DNA of 64,000 nt, taken from Sporopachydermia quercuum. Taxonomy: Eukaryota; Ascomycota; Sporopachydermiomycetes; Sporopachydermiales; Sporopachydermiaceae. The DNA lies in contig BCGN01000003.1 of assembly GCA_001599295.1 (NCBI GenBank), positions 101,148 to 165,147 of the forward strand, in the 5' to 3' direction. Position numbers and translations under genes: made by a program. Every line of letters starts with the position of its first letter. The stretch's first letter is position 1. This document shows, piece after piece, positions 8,302 through 18,514 of the stretch. The notes under the pieces were generated by a model. That model was given only the letters and a program-made list of their open reading frames with translations. It did no database searches and was not told the origin of the DNA.

Positions 8302-11300
8302 CTAAAANCCTTGCCCTATTAGCATACCTCGGAAAACATCCTCTTTATCCCCGCTTTCCAACTGTAGTGAAAAGTTCAAATTAAACGCATCATACACAAA
8401 GATCTCATTATCTATTCCGTTCCCAGTTTCCAAACCGGAAAAAACATCAGCAGGAGCTTCAGCAGCATCTTCCTCATTGGTAAATCCGGTCGAGGATGTG
8501 CTTTCAATAGTGCGGGGACCTTGCAGATATGGAGGCGTATTAGTGCTGGTAGTATTCGAAGTGTTCCTTGGATAAAAGGGGCTAAAATGAGGGGCACGCG
8601 GGGCATTAAGAGCCATTGAAGAGTGATGAGGTTGGGCTGGTGATTTTGGTTGTAATTGTTGTAGTGTATTACCTAAGTAAGGAAATCCTTGCTGTGAACT
8701 CAGTGTTGAGTATTTATCTGACTGAGTAACCGAATTGCGAGGTAAATTACCCAAATTGGAATTTGTGTTTTCAGCTTGTTCTATTTGTCCCACCTCCGAA
8801 TCTACCCCGCTTATTTCTCCGTTTCGTTGCAACCATCGGTCGAAATCAAGAAAACTCGCGGGGTAGATTGACACCTTGTTATTAGAGGTCAGTGGGGTAG
8901 CGGAACCTAAACAACTAAGGTTCAAATACGAGTCAGAATTAATCTTCAAGTTTGCATTTGTATTTGCATTTGTGTTCCGTTCTGTTCCGGATGGGGAAGC
9001 AACGGTATTCATAGTTTCATTACGAATATCGGAGACTCTTGCTGCTGCTTGCCCCACTATGTTTGTTCCAAAATTGAGCATATGAGTATCCATATCAAGT
9101 AGCCCGTTGGCGGGGTCATTTTGATTGCTTTGCTGCTTTGCACCACCTACCTCTGTCCTAGTTGCGATCCCAGTTCCGGTTCCGCTCGAATTACCCAATT
9201 TAGCTTCTTCTAGATACTTTATCGGATTTCCGATTCCTAATGCAGAACACAATCGGGTCAAAATGTCACCATATCTCCGAGCNGAGGCGTCTTCGGAACC
9301 TAATTCTCCTAATATGCAAGCTACCGCGCATAATGCGTCGTTTATACATATGTCTTTTTGAGGGTGGAGATGTAAAGCTTGTAAGCCGAGGATAATCCCG
9401 CAATTAAATGCATAGTAAATGAGCAAATGCGGGCGGCGGGGTTTTTGGTACTCATTTTTGCCGTACATGTGATCGACTAGCTGAACCGATAGTAATGCCG
9501 ACTGTACGCAAGCTTGCAGAAACGAATCAAAAACCTTGATTGCCGATAACACGTAGCGGGAATTAGACGAATTAGCCAAATTCATCGAGGCAGCCGAGGC
9601 TGCCGTTTGAGGCGCAGAAGAGTTGGTCCTGCTGCTAGCCCCATTTAGAGCATTCAGGTTAGTGTGACTCTTGCTGGGTAGCAAAGAGGGCAAATCCAAA
9701 GACCTGGAGATCACGTAATAAAAAAATGGCCGGGACAGTAAAATTACTCCGTGAAGATGCGCTAAATGGATGCGCAGAACCGCCATTTGGATAGTCTGGG
9801 GTACACGTTTAAGTTTTGTGATTCCAATCTGATGCGAAGTAGTAAGATGAGTATTGGTTTGCGTACTACGGAATGGTGACACTTCAGGATTTACCCCGCC
9901 GTTTGCCCCACTTCCGGCTCCAGTTTCTGTACCATTTATTCCGGTTCCGGTTCCTCCTGTGAGATCTCCGGCGATCTTCGTTGGCAATAAACTCTCAACT
10001 CGGAATTCCTCGGGAAGTCCCTCGGACCAATTTTTGAGTTTCAGCGCTAAAACCCGGGCATGGTTTGAACTTAATCTCCCCTTCCGATAAACGTGCCGAG
10101 AAATATCCCCAAGAATTCGGCATATCCGAACTAATTGGATGGAAATGCTGTCTTCATATTGCTCCACTACGGATTCGGAAAGCGGTTCAAATGAAGCTTC
10201 GGAGGAGGGGAAAAGCCAGGGGAGATGTGGTGTAGCAAGCGGGGTACTTAGTGGGGTTGAATCTTTGATATCTTTTGTGCTCTGACTTAAATTGCCCGAA
10301 ATAGCTGAATTTGTCCGATTTTCCCGGTTTTCACTACCACTTCCACTTCCACTTCCGCTTCCACTTCCGCTTCCACTTCCGCTTCCACTTCCGCTTCCAC
10401 TTCCGCTTCCACTTCCATTTCCATTTCCATTTCCGTTTCCCGTCCCACTTTCTCCCACATCTCCTCCTGTAGCCCCCCCAATAGCTCCTGTTCCTGTAGC
10501 TCCCGGCCCGTCATCCCATTCCTCGTCACTAATACTAAATGGCCTTCCTACGGACAACGAAAATAACCGATCACTCACATACAAACTGCGCCACAGTTTC
10601 CTCCGATGCGTACATTCTTCCTTTCGAAATGCCACATTTACCGCCTTCCGAGATAACCCTAAAGCTTGTCCGTACCGGATAGCTATTCCGAGGTTAAGCC
10701 ACGCGGCATTTCGTTTGCACACTGATTGATAAAACAGGAACACTAATAAATAAGCTTGGACGACCCACAGGTTTCCGTTTTCCGCGTACTCGGCTAAAAT
10801 TCCCAAAGCGGATTGGAAGAAAAGCCCGGGAGAAATACCCGATTGGGCAAACTTTTGGAATTTCTCCGGAATGTGATCCGATTTGATAAATACAGTTCCG
10901 ATTGCGAATACTAAATGGATTAAACAAAGCTTACTTTTAGAAGCTCCCAACGGGTTCAAGTAGAGTTCCGAGATTTCATTCCGAAGCCAAGACATTCGGA
11001 AGACATAAGTGTAGGAATTGATGTTTGTACGGAAAGACTCTGTAAGAATATCTGCGATTTCCCGCGCCGGTAACTGTGCCACTGTAATACTAGGCGAATA
11101 CCCGGGAGCATCTACCAGGTTGAACCTTCCGGGATCTTCCGTGAATTCCGACACTCCGAGCTTTCGCAAGAAAAGGTTTCGACATTGGGCCAAAAGGGAT
11201 AAAACAGAAGTCTCCCCAATATACCGGAGATTCCCCGAGGTGTCGTGAAGTAAGCGGGAATTTTTCCCGTCTTTCACGGGTTCCACTTCGTAGTCGATTT

Positions 11301-12006
11301 CTTCGGAAGCGGAGGCGAAAGTTGAAGGGTGTGATTGGGAAAGTTGGAGGGTGTGATTGTGTGATTGTGGCTCTGGTGGTAACTGTGGCGCTGACTCATT
11401 CTGTGGGTCATTTAACACAGAGGCCAAATCATTGTTTTTCCTTTTCCTTTTCCGTTTTTGTTCATTTGGAGCATANATCGCATTGGGAGATTCCGAGATT
11501 ATTTCCGATATCTTCCCCGAAATAGTCTCCGACGTTGTCTCCGTCATAGTTTCCGATATTGTTCCCATATTCTTATTCACGTCTTTCATAGTTTGCGGTT
11601 CATCCTCATTAACCAAAGACTGTACTGGGTTTGCCCTACTGTTTGACCCACCTACCCCTCCCCCGCGTTTTGAACCGTTACGAATCGAGTATTCACATGT
11701 AAATCCCTTCCGACTGCATATTTTGCACGGCAATTGTCCGTCACACTTCTGCTTCCGCTTCTTACACGAATTACAAGCATAAGCCACCCGTTTCCGCTTC
11801 GACTCATCTACTATTCGGCGCCGCCTTTTCGCAGCGGCTGAGGTAGAGGGGTTGGCAGGGTAGGTTGAATTTGTAGTGCTAGTATTAGTATTAGCGTCAG
11901 AATTTGCCGCGGAATAGAACTCCTTGTTGGGGTTTATTGGAACAGGAGTTGTATTTTGAGGAGGTAAAATGGGATTTGAGGCATCGAAACCAGGATGCGA
12001 AGGCAT
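8302..12006 (-). CDS. Zn2Cys6 zinc-cluster transcription factor
   Basis: A 1234-residue nuclear DNA-binding regulator. The zinc cluster has canonical spacing (Cys78, 81, 88, 94, 97, 104: C-X2-C-X6-C-X5-C-X2-C-X6-C) and is preceded by the basic run AAAKRRRRIVDESKRKR. A fungal-specific middle homology region follows (about 290-500), with ILTESFRTNINSYTYVFRMSW and LWRSLYVSDRLFSLSVGRPF. Residues 522-557 are a Gly-Ser/Gly-Asn repeat encoded by a hexamer array. The rest is Asn/Thr/Ser-rich, ending in an acidic-hydrophobic stretch (EIFVYDAFNLNFSLQLESGD) that resembles an activation domain. GC content is visibly higher than in the flanks. Its position beside two CoA-transferases and a thiolase suggests it regulates them, like Otf1 of the Candida 3-oxoadipate pathway. 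That orthology is a guess. Two N bases occur in the coding sequence. Confidence 0.9.
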   Translation of the reverse strand: MPSHPGFDASNPILPPQNTTPVPINPNKEFYSAANSDANTNTSTTNSTYPANPSTSAAAKRRRRIVDESKRKRVAYACNSCKKRKQKCDGQLPCKICSRKGFTCEYSIRNGSKRGGGVGGSNSRANPVQSLVNEDEPQTMKDVNKNMGTISETMTETTSETISGKISEIISESPNAXYAPNEQKRKRKRKNNDLASVLNDPQNESAPQLPPEPQSHNHTLQLSQSHPSTFASASEEIDYEVEPVKDGKNSRLLHDTSGNLRYIGETSVLSLLAQCRNLFLRKLGVSEFTEDPGRFNLVDAPGYSPSITVAQLPAREIADILTESFRTNINSYTYVFRMSWLRNEISELYLNPLGASKSKLCLIHLVFAIGTVFIKSDHIPEKFQKFAQSGISPGLFFQSALGILAEYAENGNLWVVQAYLLVFLFYQSVCKRNAAWLNLGIAIRYGQALGLSRKAVNVAFRKEECTHRRKLWRSLYVSDRLFSLSVGRPFSISDEEWDDGPGATGTGAIGGATGGDVGESGTGNGNGNGNGSGSGSGSGSGSGSGSGSGSGSGSGSGSENRENRTNSAISGNLSQSTKDIKDSTPLSTPLATPHLPWLFPSSEASFEPLSESVVEQYEDSISIQLVRICRILGDISRHVYRKGRLSSNHARVLALKLKNWSEGLPEEFRVESLLPTKIAGDLTGGTGTGINGTETGAGSGANGGVNPEVSPFRSTQTNTHLTTSHQIGITKLKRVPQTIQMAVLRIHLAHLHGVILLSRPFFYYVISRSLDLPSLLPSKSHTNLNALNGASSRTNSSAPQTAASAASMNLANSSNSRYVLSAIKVFDSFLQACVQSALLSVQLVDHMYGKNEYQKPRRPHLLIYYAFNCGIILGLQALHLHPQKDICINDALCAVACILGELGSEDAXARRYGDILTRLCSALGIGNPIKYLEEAKLGNSSGTGTGIATRTEVGGAKQQSNQNDPANGLLDMDTHMLNFGTNIVGQAAARVSDIRNETMNTVASPSGTERNTNANTNANLKINSDSYLNLSCLGSATPLTSNNKVSIYPASFLDFDRWLQRNGEISGVDSEVGQIEQAENTNSNLGNLPRNSVTQSDKYSTLSSQQGFPYLGNTLQQLQPKSPAQPHHSSMALNAPRAPHFSPFYPRNTSNTTSTNTPPYLQGPRTIESTSSTGFTNEEDAAEAPADVFSGLETGNGIDNEIFVYDAFNLNFSLQLESGDKEDVFRGMLIGQXF
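10334..10440. repeat. TTCC(A/G)C hexamer minisatellite inside the zinc-cluster gene
   Basis: Roughly 18 copies of a hexamer alternating TTCCAC, TTCCGC and, at one end, TTCCAT. Read on the minus strand it encodes the alternating Gly-Ser/Gly-Asn tract at residues 522-557. The unit is two codons long, so copy-number change keeps the frame. Such arrays commonly vary between strains. Confidence 0.9.
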
Positions 12007-13311
12007 CGGAACGAGTTAATTTGAATGTTCGGGATGAAAATAAGGTTGAAAACAAACTCCTTGTTGCGAATATAGACCAGAATGTCGGAGTAAAATACTG
12101 TTACTGTTAGCTACCTATATCATTTGATATTTCGTACGAGTTTTGAATTTTTCATTATTGTGTCGGAAGTGTGTAAGAAGTTAAGAGATGTTTGTATATC
12201 GGATGTAAAAGAAATAAACTTTCAGGAATTAGGTTTAGGGTTTATTTGTGGGGATCCTGTTTATGTCATGGATATTATGAATGTCACAGATGTTGCAGGT
12301 AGAACCCATTAGACATGCAGGATATGTAATAAGCTAATCGTAGGAAGAAATGTAGTCAGGATAAGAAAAGAGAAGAATTTTGTAAGTTGCGAAGTATTTG
12401 TGATAATTTTCGACAGAAGCAAGGTTAATCTACAGCTTGTACAGGAGTTGTACGGCATATGAATAGAGTTTTTTCGTTATGATTGACAATAATGTGACAA
12501 TCTGAAAATGTCCAGATTTTATGACAAAGTACATATTTGACAAATGAGACAAAGAAGATAATATATTTAGATGATATAATCAGAAATCAATAATAAGCAC
12601 CTATTTTCGTTTCTTACCCCAATTATATTTTGATATTGATTTAACGGCTTTGATAGAAAGCTAATATACATATAAAAAGATAGAACCTGAAAACAATTCT
12701 AAAAACTGGGTTAATTATACATTCGATGGCACACGAAGGGGATGGGTCGGTGTTATGACATATCGAAGCATCATGACATATATTCTCAGCTCCTCGTATT
12801 TATTTATGACGAAGCTGACAAAAATGTCATGAATANCATTAGCTCGGGAATCCAATTTTCCATTACCTAATCATTTATTACTTCTAGGAAATCCTAGGCC
12901 ACAAACACGTAACCTAACTTAATGATGGCAAACAATGGGAATAGTAAGTAATACATGGAATGGATAGGAAATGTATGACATTTATTATAAACAGAAAACC
13001 AAACACGATCAATAGACAGGAAAACGAAGAGAAAAAAAGAATCAAATGAATAGAGAAAACAAGTCTGAATATAATCTAATAAACAAACCCAAAGTATATA
13101 TTAGCTGATGATATTACCTGAATGATCCGTCATGACATGACCAATAACTAACACATCAAATGAAGTTTGAACATAGCAATCAAACAGCAAAGTGAGAATC
13201 ATAATATAATATAATACCAATACTAATACTTATAATATTCAGAAAGTCATCATGATGTAAGATAAAAATATAAAGTAGCTACTGGATTGATTAATGAGTG
13301 TATCAAAGCAT
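12007..13311. other. Zinc-cluster gene promoter and RHO1 3' flank
   Basis: About 1.3 kb with no credible gene. It is marked by many TGTCA/TGACA pentamers (about twelve between 12260 and 13135), including a direct repeat of ATGACATAT at 12755-12763 and 12773-12781 and GTCATGACATGAC near 13129. The half adjoining 12006 is presumably the promoter of the zinc-cluster gene. Confidence 0.5.
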
Positions 13312-13990
13312 TTACAAAATAACACACTTCTTCTTCTTCTTCTTTTCTGGCTTTGCCTTCTTTTGCTTTCCCAACAATGCGACTCTAGTGGCTTCTTCAA
13401 AAACTTCTCGTACACCNTCACCTGTTTTAGCAGAACATTCCATATATCTAACAGCGCCAATTTTTTCAGCCATAGATTGACCTTCATCTTGCCTAATTGG
13501 AGTTTGAGAAATCTTGTTAAGTTCTTCAATAGTGTAAGGATCATTTCTTAAGTCAACTTTACAACCAACTAAGATGATTGGTACACCTGAACAGAAATGC
13601 AATACCTCTGGGTACCATTTTTCTTGAACGTTATCCAAAGAATCAGGTAAATCAATAGCAAAACAAATCAAAATCACATTTGAATCTGGGTACGATAAAG
13701 GTCGAAGTCTGTCGTAATCTTCTTGTCCAGCTGTATCCCATAAAGCCAAGTCGACTACTTTACCATCAACTTGAACATCAGCAACGTAGTTTTCAAATAC
13801 TGTTGGTACATAGACTTCAGGAAAGGTTCCTTTAGCAAAAACGCTTTAAATATGTTAATTGATTAACTCTAATACGTTTTACTTTCATTGTACTTTCTTC
13901 TCATCATCATTGTACTTACATCAACAAACATGTTTTACCACAAGCACCATCTCCCACAATCACAAGTTTTCGTCGTAAATCAGCTTGCAT
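13312..13990 (-). CDS. RHO1: Rho1 small GTPase (two exons)
   Basis: Rho1 switches between GDP and GTP forms and controls beta-glucan synthase, Pkc1 and actin polarity at the plasma membrane. Coding exons are 13920-13990 and 13312-13843, with a 76-nt intron (13844-13919, GTAAGT donor, TTAAC branch, AAG acceptor). It interrupts the Ile24 codon, after the P-loop and before [10 protein letters not shown]. The 200-residue product has P-loop GDGACGKT (13-20), effector YVPTVFENY (35-43), DTAGQED, the Rho-type [13 protein letters not shown] and the Rho insert. A polylysine tail precedes the prenylation box CVIL; the final Leu predicts geranylgeranylation. One N lies after SAKTG. Other Rho members are less likely given the near-identity to Rho1 across the effector and insert regions. 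Confidence 0.93.
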
Positions 13991-15307
13991 TTTGCCTATT
14001 CAATCAATCCAACAATTAGACTTAAATTATTAAGGCTATTCTCCCAAAACTTCTTCTGCTATATAACTATCGCAACTATTTATCTCTTAGTTCCCTATCG
14101 CAAGGTATGCTAATAACTGTCTGAAGATCAGAAACCCAACTGGAAGAAGCATAAAGTGTTGATTTTTGTTATTGCAGTAGAGCTCCAACCCAAAATCAAA
14201 GATTGCATCAAATATACATGAACCTTGCATATTAGCCTACGAGAGATGCANTGATGAGCATTTTGCTTCCGAAATAGGAGAGCTATTTATATCCTGTTTT
14301 ACCCGGCAGTAGAGAAGAAACTGGATTAAATGTAAGAAGAATACCAAGAACTACTACAGAGACTTAACATTCGAATGAAGTTTTAGAGGATAATCCACTG
14401 TAATAATAGTAATGATGGTGGCAAATAATAATTTAGGCAATAGCGCATATAAATCTGAAGGGATTATACGCGTGATAATGTGGTAAAAAACATTGTTTTG
14501 CACATCAATTTCTGGTGTTTATGTTGTGTTTTACAATCGGAATTGTTTATGCATGACTTCGTATTACATAAAAAGCGTTTCTGCATAGTTCTGCATATAT
14601 CATGTTTGGAGATAGAAATCTCAAAAATGTTCGAAAATTCAATATAATGAANCATAATTTAGAGGATTGAGACCCAATGTAGCTTCTGAAAAAAATAGAG
14701 CTTCCTAGAGTCTCTTATTGAGATACTCATGAATAGGTGCTAGTACTTTCAATTATAGTTGATGATCGATAAGCACCGAAAATTCAACAGAAAGTTGTGC
14801 ATCTCATCATATAATGTTACATATAACCGAAGGGTTTTTAACGCTCCNTAATCCCAAGAACAAATGATCCGGGGGACTTAGGTATGTCCTGTTCTATGAA
14901 TAAAGAGTCATTCATATGTGTACTCATTCATGATCGACTACCTAATCTCACGGTTATAACGTATATTTTTGATACTTAACATGTATTACTAAGCAATATA
15001 TCGAGACAACTATTCCTGCTTGATCAGGTAGTAGTAATTCACAGTATAGGAACTATATGGTTNGTACAATGATACAGATAAACCATCAGTCAATAGATCC
15101 ATGTTGACGGTAGCGTGAAAACTGTATGTTAAATGGTCTAGTTTACAACACATTCCGTTTCTCACTGCTTTTCATTGCACTCATAGAGTATTTCTAAGGC
15201 TGTTTGCGGTAACGATAAGAGAAGTAGTTGCAAAAATATTTCCTTATGATATCTGCCACAAGTGACAATCAGCTTCGCTGTAAATACCACACTTTACTCG
15301 TTTATTC
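13991..15307. other. RHO1 upstream region
   Basis: About 1.3 kb without a supported gene; it includes the RHO1 promoter. Single N bases are frequent here (around 14251, 14652, 14848, 15063). The left part of the RPT1-like relic begins at its right border. Confidence 0.5.
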
Positions 15308-15433
15308 CTAACTTCTCATCNCCATGTTATGAATGCGGAAGATAATCACCCTACCTTCAAAATCAGATGCACTGAACTCCACTTTACGATCGATTCTTCC
15401 TAGTCTTAACAATGCAGGATCTGGATAATCAAT
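15308..15433 (-). pseudogene. RPT1: Relic of proteasomal ATPase gene RPT1 (fragment)
   Basis: On the minus strand an open stretch of 41 codons followed by TAG reads [20 protein letters not shown] and [13 protein letters not shown]. This closely matches the AAA second-region-of-homology of yeast Rpt1 ([35 protein letters not shown]) better than any other Rpt subunit I can recall. Typical family Pro residues are replaced (RLGR for RPGR, SAS for SLP). The P-loop, Walker B and C-terminal regions of Rpt1 (about 400 further residues) are not recognisable nearby on this strand, and non-coding sequence flanks both sides. I read it as a decayed duplicate; the intact gene must lie elsewhere because Rpt1 is essential. 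One N occurs near the end. Confidence 0.75.
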
Positions 15434-15516
15434 ATAGTTCTCATATTGTNATATAGACTCCAAACTTCAGCCTTTACAGGCCAGTATGGGACTTTATCGT
15501 ATGATGCTTCAATTGG

Positions 15517-16080
15517 TCATGGTACCTCTTCGTCTCTCAACTTTTCATCAACACCTTCCTCCCTTTTATCATATTCACTCTCTCCCATTCCATTTCCAGA
15601 TTCAATCCCTTCACCATAATACTTTTCTATCAGCTCTCTTTCCTCTGGCCCAAAATGATCTGTACGTCTAACTATTCCTTCTACTACATTCTCAAGCTCA
15701 GGAAATTCATCTACTATTTGTTTAGCAAATCTCCGCTTGAGAACATCCAAAGCTATACTTCTACCGCGTAAATATTGATTGGCTTTCCTGGTGTTTTCAA
15801 TAAATTCTCGAATATAGATCTCTGGGTTTCTCCCATCTTCAATGTATTGTATAACATCTCTTGGGATAGGATAAGCATCTTCATCAATTCTACTAACTGC
15901 TTCATCACCATTAGCTAGTAAATTGATAAATTGATTAGATGACCCAATCAAACCTTCTCTAGCAGCTTCGGAGCCTTCAAAATCATGAACCTGGATAAAC
16001 ATTTGGTTCAATTGATTGATAGCTCCTGACAGAGCTGTCTTGATTGGATCAAGCTCTTTTTGTCTCTCTTCCAGACTCAT
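15517..16080 (-). CDS. NUT2: Mediator complex subunit 10 (Nut2)
   Basis: Med10 is an essential subunit of the middle module of Mediator, the RNA polymerase II co-activator. The 187-residue product has the diagnostic Med10 block YPIPRDVIQYIEDGRNPEIY from residue 70, followed by REFIENTRKANQYLRGR and a LKRRFAKQIVDEFPEL helix. The N-terminal part (ALSGAINQLNQMFIQVHDF) is the expected helical region. A Glu/Asp-rich C-terminal tail of about 40 residues makes it slightly longer than the S. cerevisiae protein (157). It is divergent from MET16. A TCGGATAA octamer lies upstream at 16259-16266. Confidence 0.92.
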   Translation of the reverse strand: MSLEERQKELDPIKTALSGAINQLNQMFIQVHDFEGSEAAREGLIGSSNQFINLLANGDEAVSRIDEDAYPIPRDVIQYIEDGRNPEIYIREFIENTRKANQYLRGRSIALDVLKRRFAKQIVDEFPELENVVEGIVRRTDHFGPEERELIEKYYGEGIESGNGMGESEYDKREEGVDEKLRDEEVP

Positions 16081-17012
16081 TGTACATAAATAATATGGTT
16101 GTCAGAGATGAGCAACTAGCTATCAATATGGTGATACAATACCGTTTCTGATGCTCATTGAATAAGTGCTAATGCTGTTATTTGAAGCATTTGATGATAT
16201 CTGATTGGTATTTTTAGCTGCTTGAAGGAACAAGATAATATAGGAAAGGTTCAGAATTTCGGATAAGATAGAAAAAATACAGTCTCCGAAGTTGGCATAT
16301 GTCGGAAACTATGGGGAATTTGGGTAACTTCCCAAAGCAGTAATTATTGCTACTACAAAGATATATTAATTCACTATGTCATTATATATAACTATAAAAT
16401 ATACAGAGCTAGTTAACAATGATGATACTTAGTTAGAAGAGCTGAATTCAATTTGAAACAGGTAGAGACAGATAATCCTAACTACTAGAATTTTTCGCAA
16501 TTATTCTTCACGATTATTTTTTTCTTCAGTCTGCTGACTATCTACTCTAACTCAATTGAAAATCTAACATTCCCCATACTTATATCGTGAGCTGCGCTTC
16601 CAACAACCTGTCTCCTCTCATATATTTAAATTACACAATTGCACGTGATTCACTTTATCCATGCAAGTGAAAAATTTCCTTCTTACTAATACAACATCCA
16701 GTTATGGTGGGTTGACTGATTTTATTGTATATTACCAAATAAAAATACATTTTCTTGGTAAGCCTACCGATGTGTTGATTGTAATCATTAGCAAATGTTT
16801 TGCTACTTAAATAGCTTGTCGGCTGTATCATATCTGTTCTAGAGCTCTGCTCCTGTGCTACTCTTCTTGTTTCACCTACAAACTTGATCAGCACTACCAC
16901 CTACATCATTCATAGCATTTTCATCGCTGAGCCATAGTGATTTTCACCTTCTACAGCAATATCACTACTAATACATCAAAGACTTATTTCAAGCGATTAA
17001 TACAATTTGACA
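16081..17012. other. Divergent promoter region MED10/MET16
   Basis: About 930 AT-rich bases. It holds a Cbf1-type CACGTGA (16642-16648) on the MET16 side and a TCGGATAA (16259-16266) on the MED10 side. I see no gene. Confidence 0.6.
16642..16647 (+). promoter_or_regulatory. Cbf1/Met4-type CACGTG site upstream of MET16
   Basis: CACGTGA begins 371 bases before the MET16 start. TCACGTG/CACGTGA is the known binding site of Cbf1, which recruits Met4 to sulfur-assimilation promoters in S. cerevisiae, including MET16. Site and context agree, but binding in this species is inferred. Confidence 0.6.
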
Positions 17013-17801
17013 ATGACTAAGCCAGTTGTGAGTTTCACTCCGGAACATCTGGAGTTTATAAACACCCAATTAGCAGAACTATCACCTCAAGAAATAATTC
17101 AATGGGCTATAGTTACTTTCCCTAACTTATACCAAACCACAGCGTTCGGTTTAACGGGTTTGGCTACTGTTGACATCATTTCCAAACTAGCTGCTAGTAC
17201 TACTAGTAAATTGGCTTCTAAATCTCATCCTATTGACCTGATATTTATTGACACACTTCATCATTTCCCAGAGACTCTGAAACTAGTGGAAAGAGTTGAA
17301 GAAAGATACAACTGCAAAATACACGTCTATAAACCCGACGGATGCGAAANTGAAAAGGAATTTGCTGAGAGATATGGTGAAGAATCTTGGAATATTAACG
17401 ATGATCTATACGACTACGCAGTGAAAGTTGAACCAGCAGATCGAGCATATAAAGAGCTTGAAGTGATAGCAGTTTTAACTGGCAGAAGGAAAAGTCAAGG
17501 TGGAGCCAGAAACAATTTAAAGATTGTAGAATATGAAGAATTGACTGGAATTTATAAAATTAATCCTATGGCTAATTGGTCTTTCCCAGAAGTGAAAGAA
17601 TACATTGATAGGCATCATGTTCCATATAATGTGTTATTGAATAAAGGATATAAATCAATTGGTGATTATCATTCAACATTTCCTGTCGGTGCAGGAGAAG
17701 ATGAACGAAGTGGCAGATGGAAAGGAAAAGCCAAGACTGAATGTGGTATTCATGACACTAGTAGGTTTGCTAGATTTTTGGCTGAAAAGGGTACTGCCTA
17801 G
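17013..17801 (+). CDS. MET16: Phosphoadenosine phosphosulfate (PAPS) reductase
   Basis: Reduces PAPS to sulfite and adenosine 3',5'-bisphosphate with thioredoxin as donor, in assimilatory sulfate reduction. The 262-residue product matches S. cerevisiae Met16 throughout. It has QTTAFGLTGL (the PP-loop region), LFIDTLHHFP in the form LIFIDTLHHFPETL, KPDGCE, and TGRRKSQGGAR. The C-terminal ERSGRWKGKAKTECGIH carries the catalytic cysteine (Cys244). The start is the ATG at 17013, the first in frame; it is preceded by CAATTTGACA. One N falls just after KPDGCE. A CACGTGA lies upstream, fitting Cbf1/Met4 control. Confidence 0.95.
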   Translation: MTKPVVSFTPEHLEFINTQLAELSPQEIIQWAIVTFPNLYQTTAFGLTGLATVDIISKLAASTTSKLASKSHPIDLIFIDTLHHFPETLKLVERVEERYNCKIHVYKPDGCEXEKEFAERYGEESWNINDDLYDYAVKVEPADRAYKELEVIAVLTGRRKSQGGARNNLKIVEYEELTGIYKINPMANWSFPEVKEYIDRHHVPYNVLLNKGYKSIGDYHSTFPVGAGEDERSGRWKGKAKTECGIHDTSRFARFLAEKGTA

Positions 17802-18514
17802 TCTAGCATTGGAGTATTTGGTAGATGATAATAGAGAGAATGAAAAGAAGACAGTTAATCCTGTGTATTTGGTAATGGAATATTTAAATTTAGAGAGCAC
17901 GCTTCCTTGGATTTGATTCATTTTCACTAACTCGTAGGAACTGTTGATGAATGTATAATGGGTGTTATATTTGTAGGAGGTATGCCAGACGAGTCAAGTC
18001 GTCTATCAGAGCAAGGTCAGATTTTTTTGAATACTCTTCTAGCAAAGCAAGACTGAGGCTGTACTCAAGGGATAAATATTCAAATGGTCTATTCCATTAT
18101 TCGGGTTAATAGTATACCATCTGTTGGCTCTGTAGATGATCTACGCATTTATCGAAACAATGTGCTTTGCTACACCAGAGCTATCTCCAATCANTGGAAC
18201 ACATTGATGAAAGTANCTCCAAGAAATTTAGGTGCGCGCAATGATTATTCGTCTGCCATACAAATAAACTTTTCTGTCTTGAAAATAAAGCTTATAAACC
18301 TGAACTTAAAATCAACTTAATTATAAGGTATTGAACCTTATACTTGACATTGCATCTCCTTCCAATGAAATTTTTTTCTTCTTCCATTATCAACCATGTT
18401 ATCTCCAATTGATTTATCATTTTTTATTTATTATCACATTATCTTCATTTTACTTAGAATATTAAAACTTCTCCAACATTTAATATTCCTCCTTTTGTTC
18501 AAATACCTTTCAAA
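17802..18514. other. Intergenic region MET16-JIP5
   Basis: About 710 bases holding the MET16 3' end and the JIP5 promoter. The 100 bases before JIP5 are pyrimidine-rich. Short open frames exist, but none has recognisable content. Confidence 0.5.

Noticed and set aside
10292-10729. Plus-strand frame rich in Pro-Leu opposite the zinc-cluster gene
   Set aside because: It is the antisense reading of the hexamer repeat in a well-supported gene.
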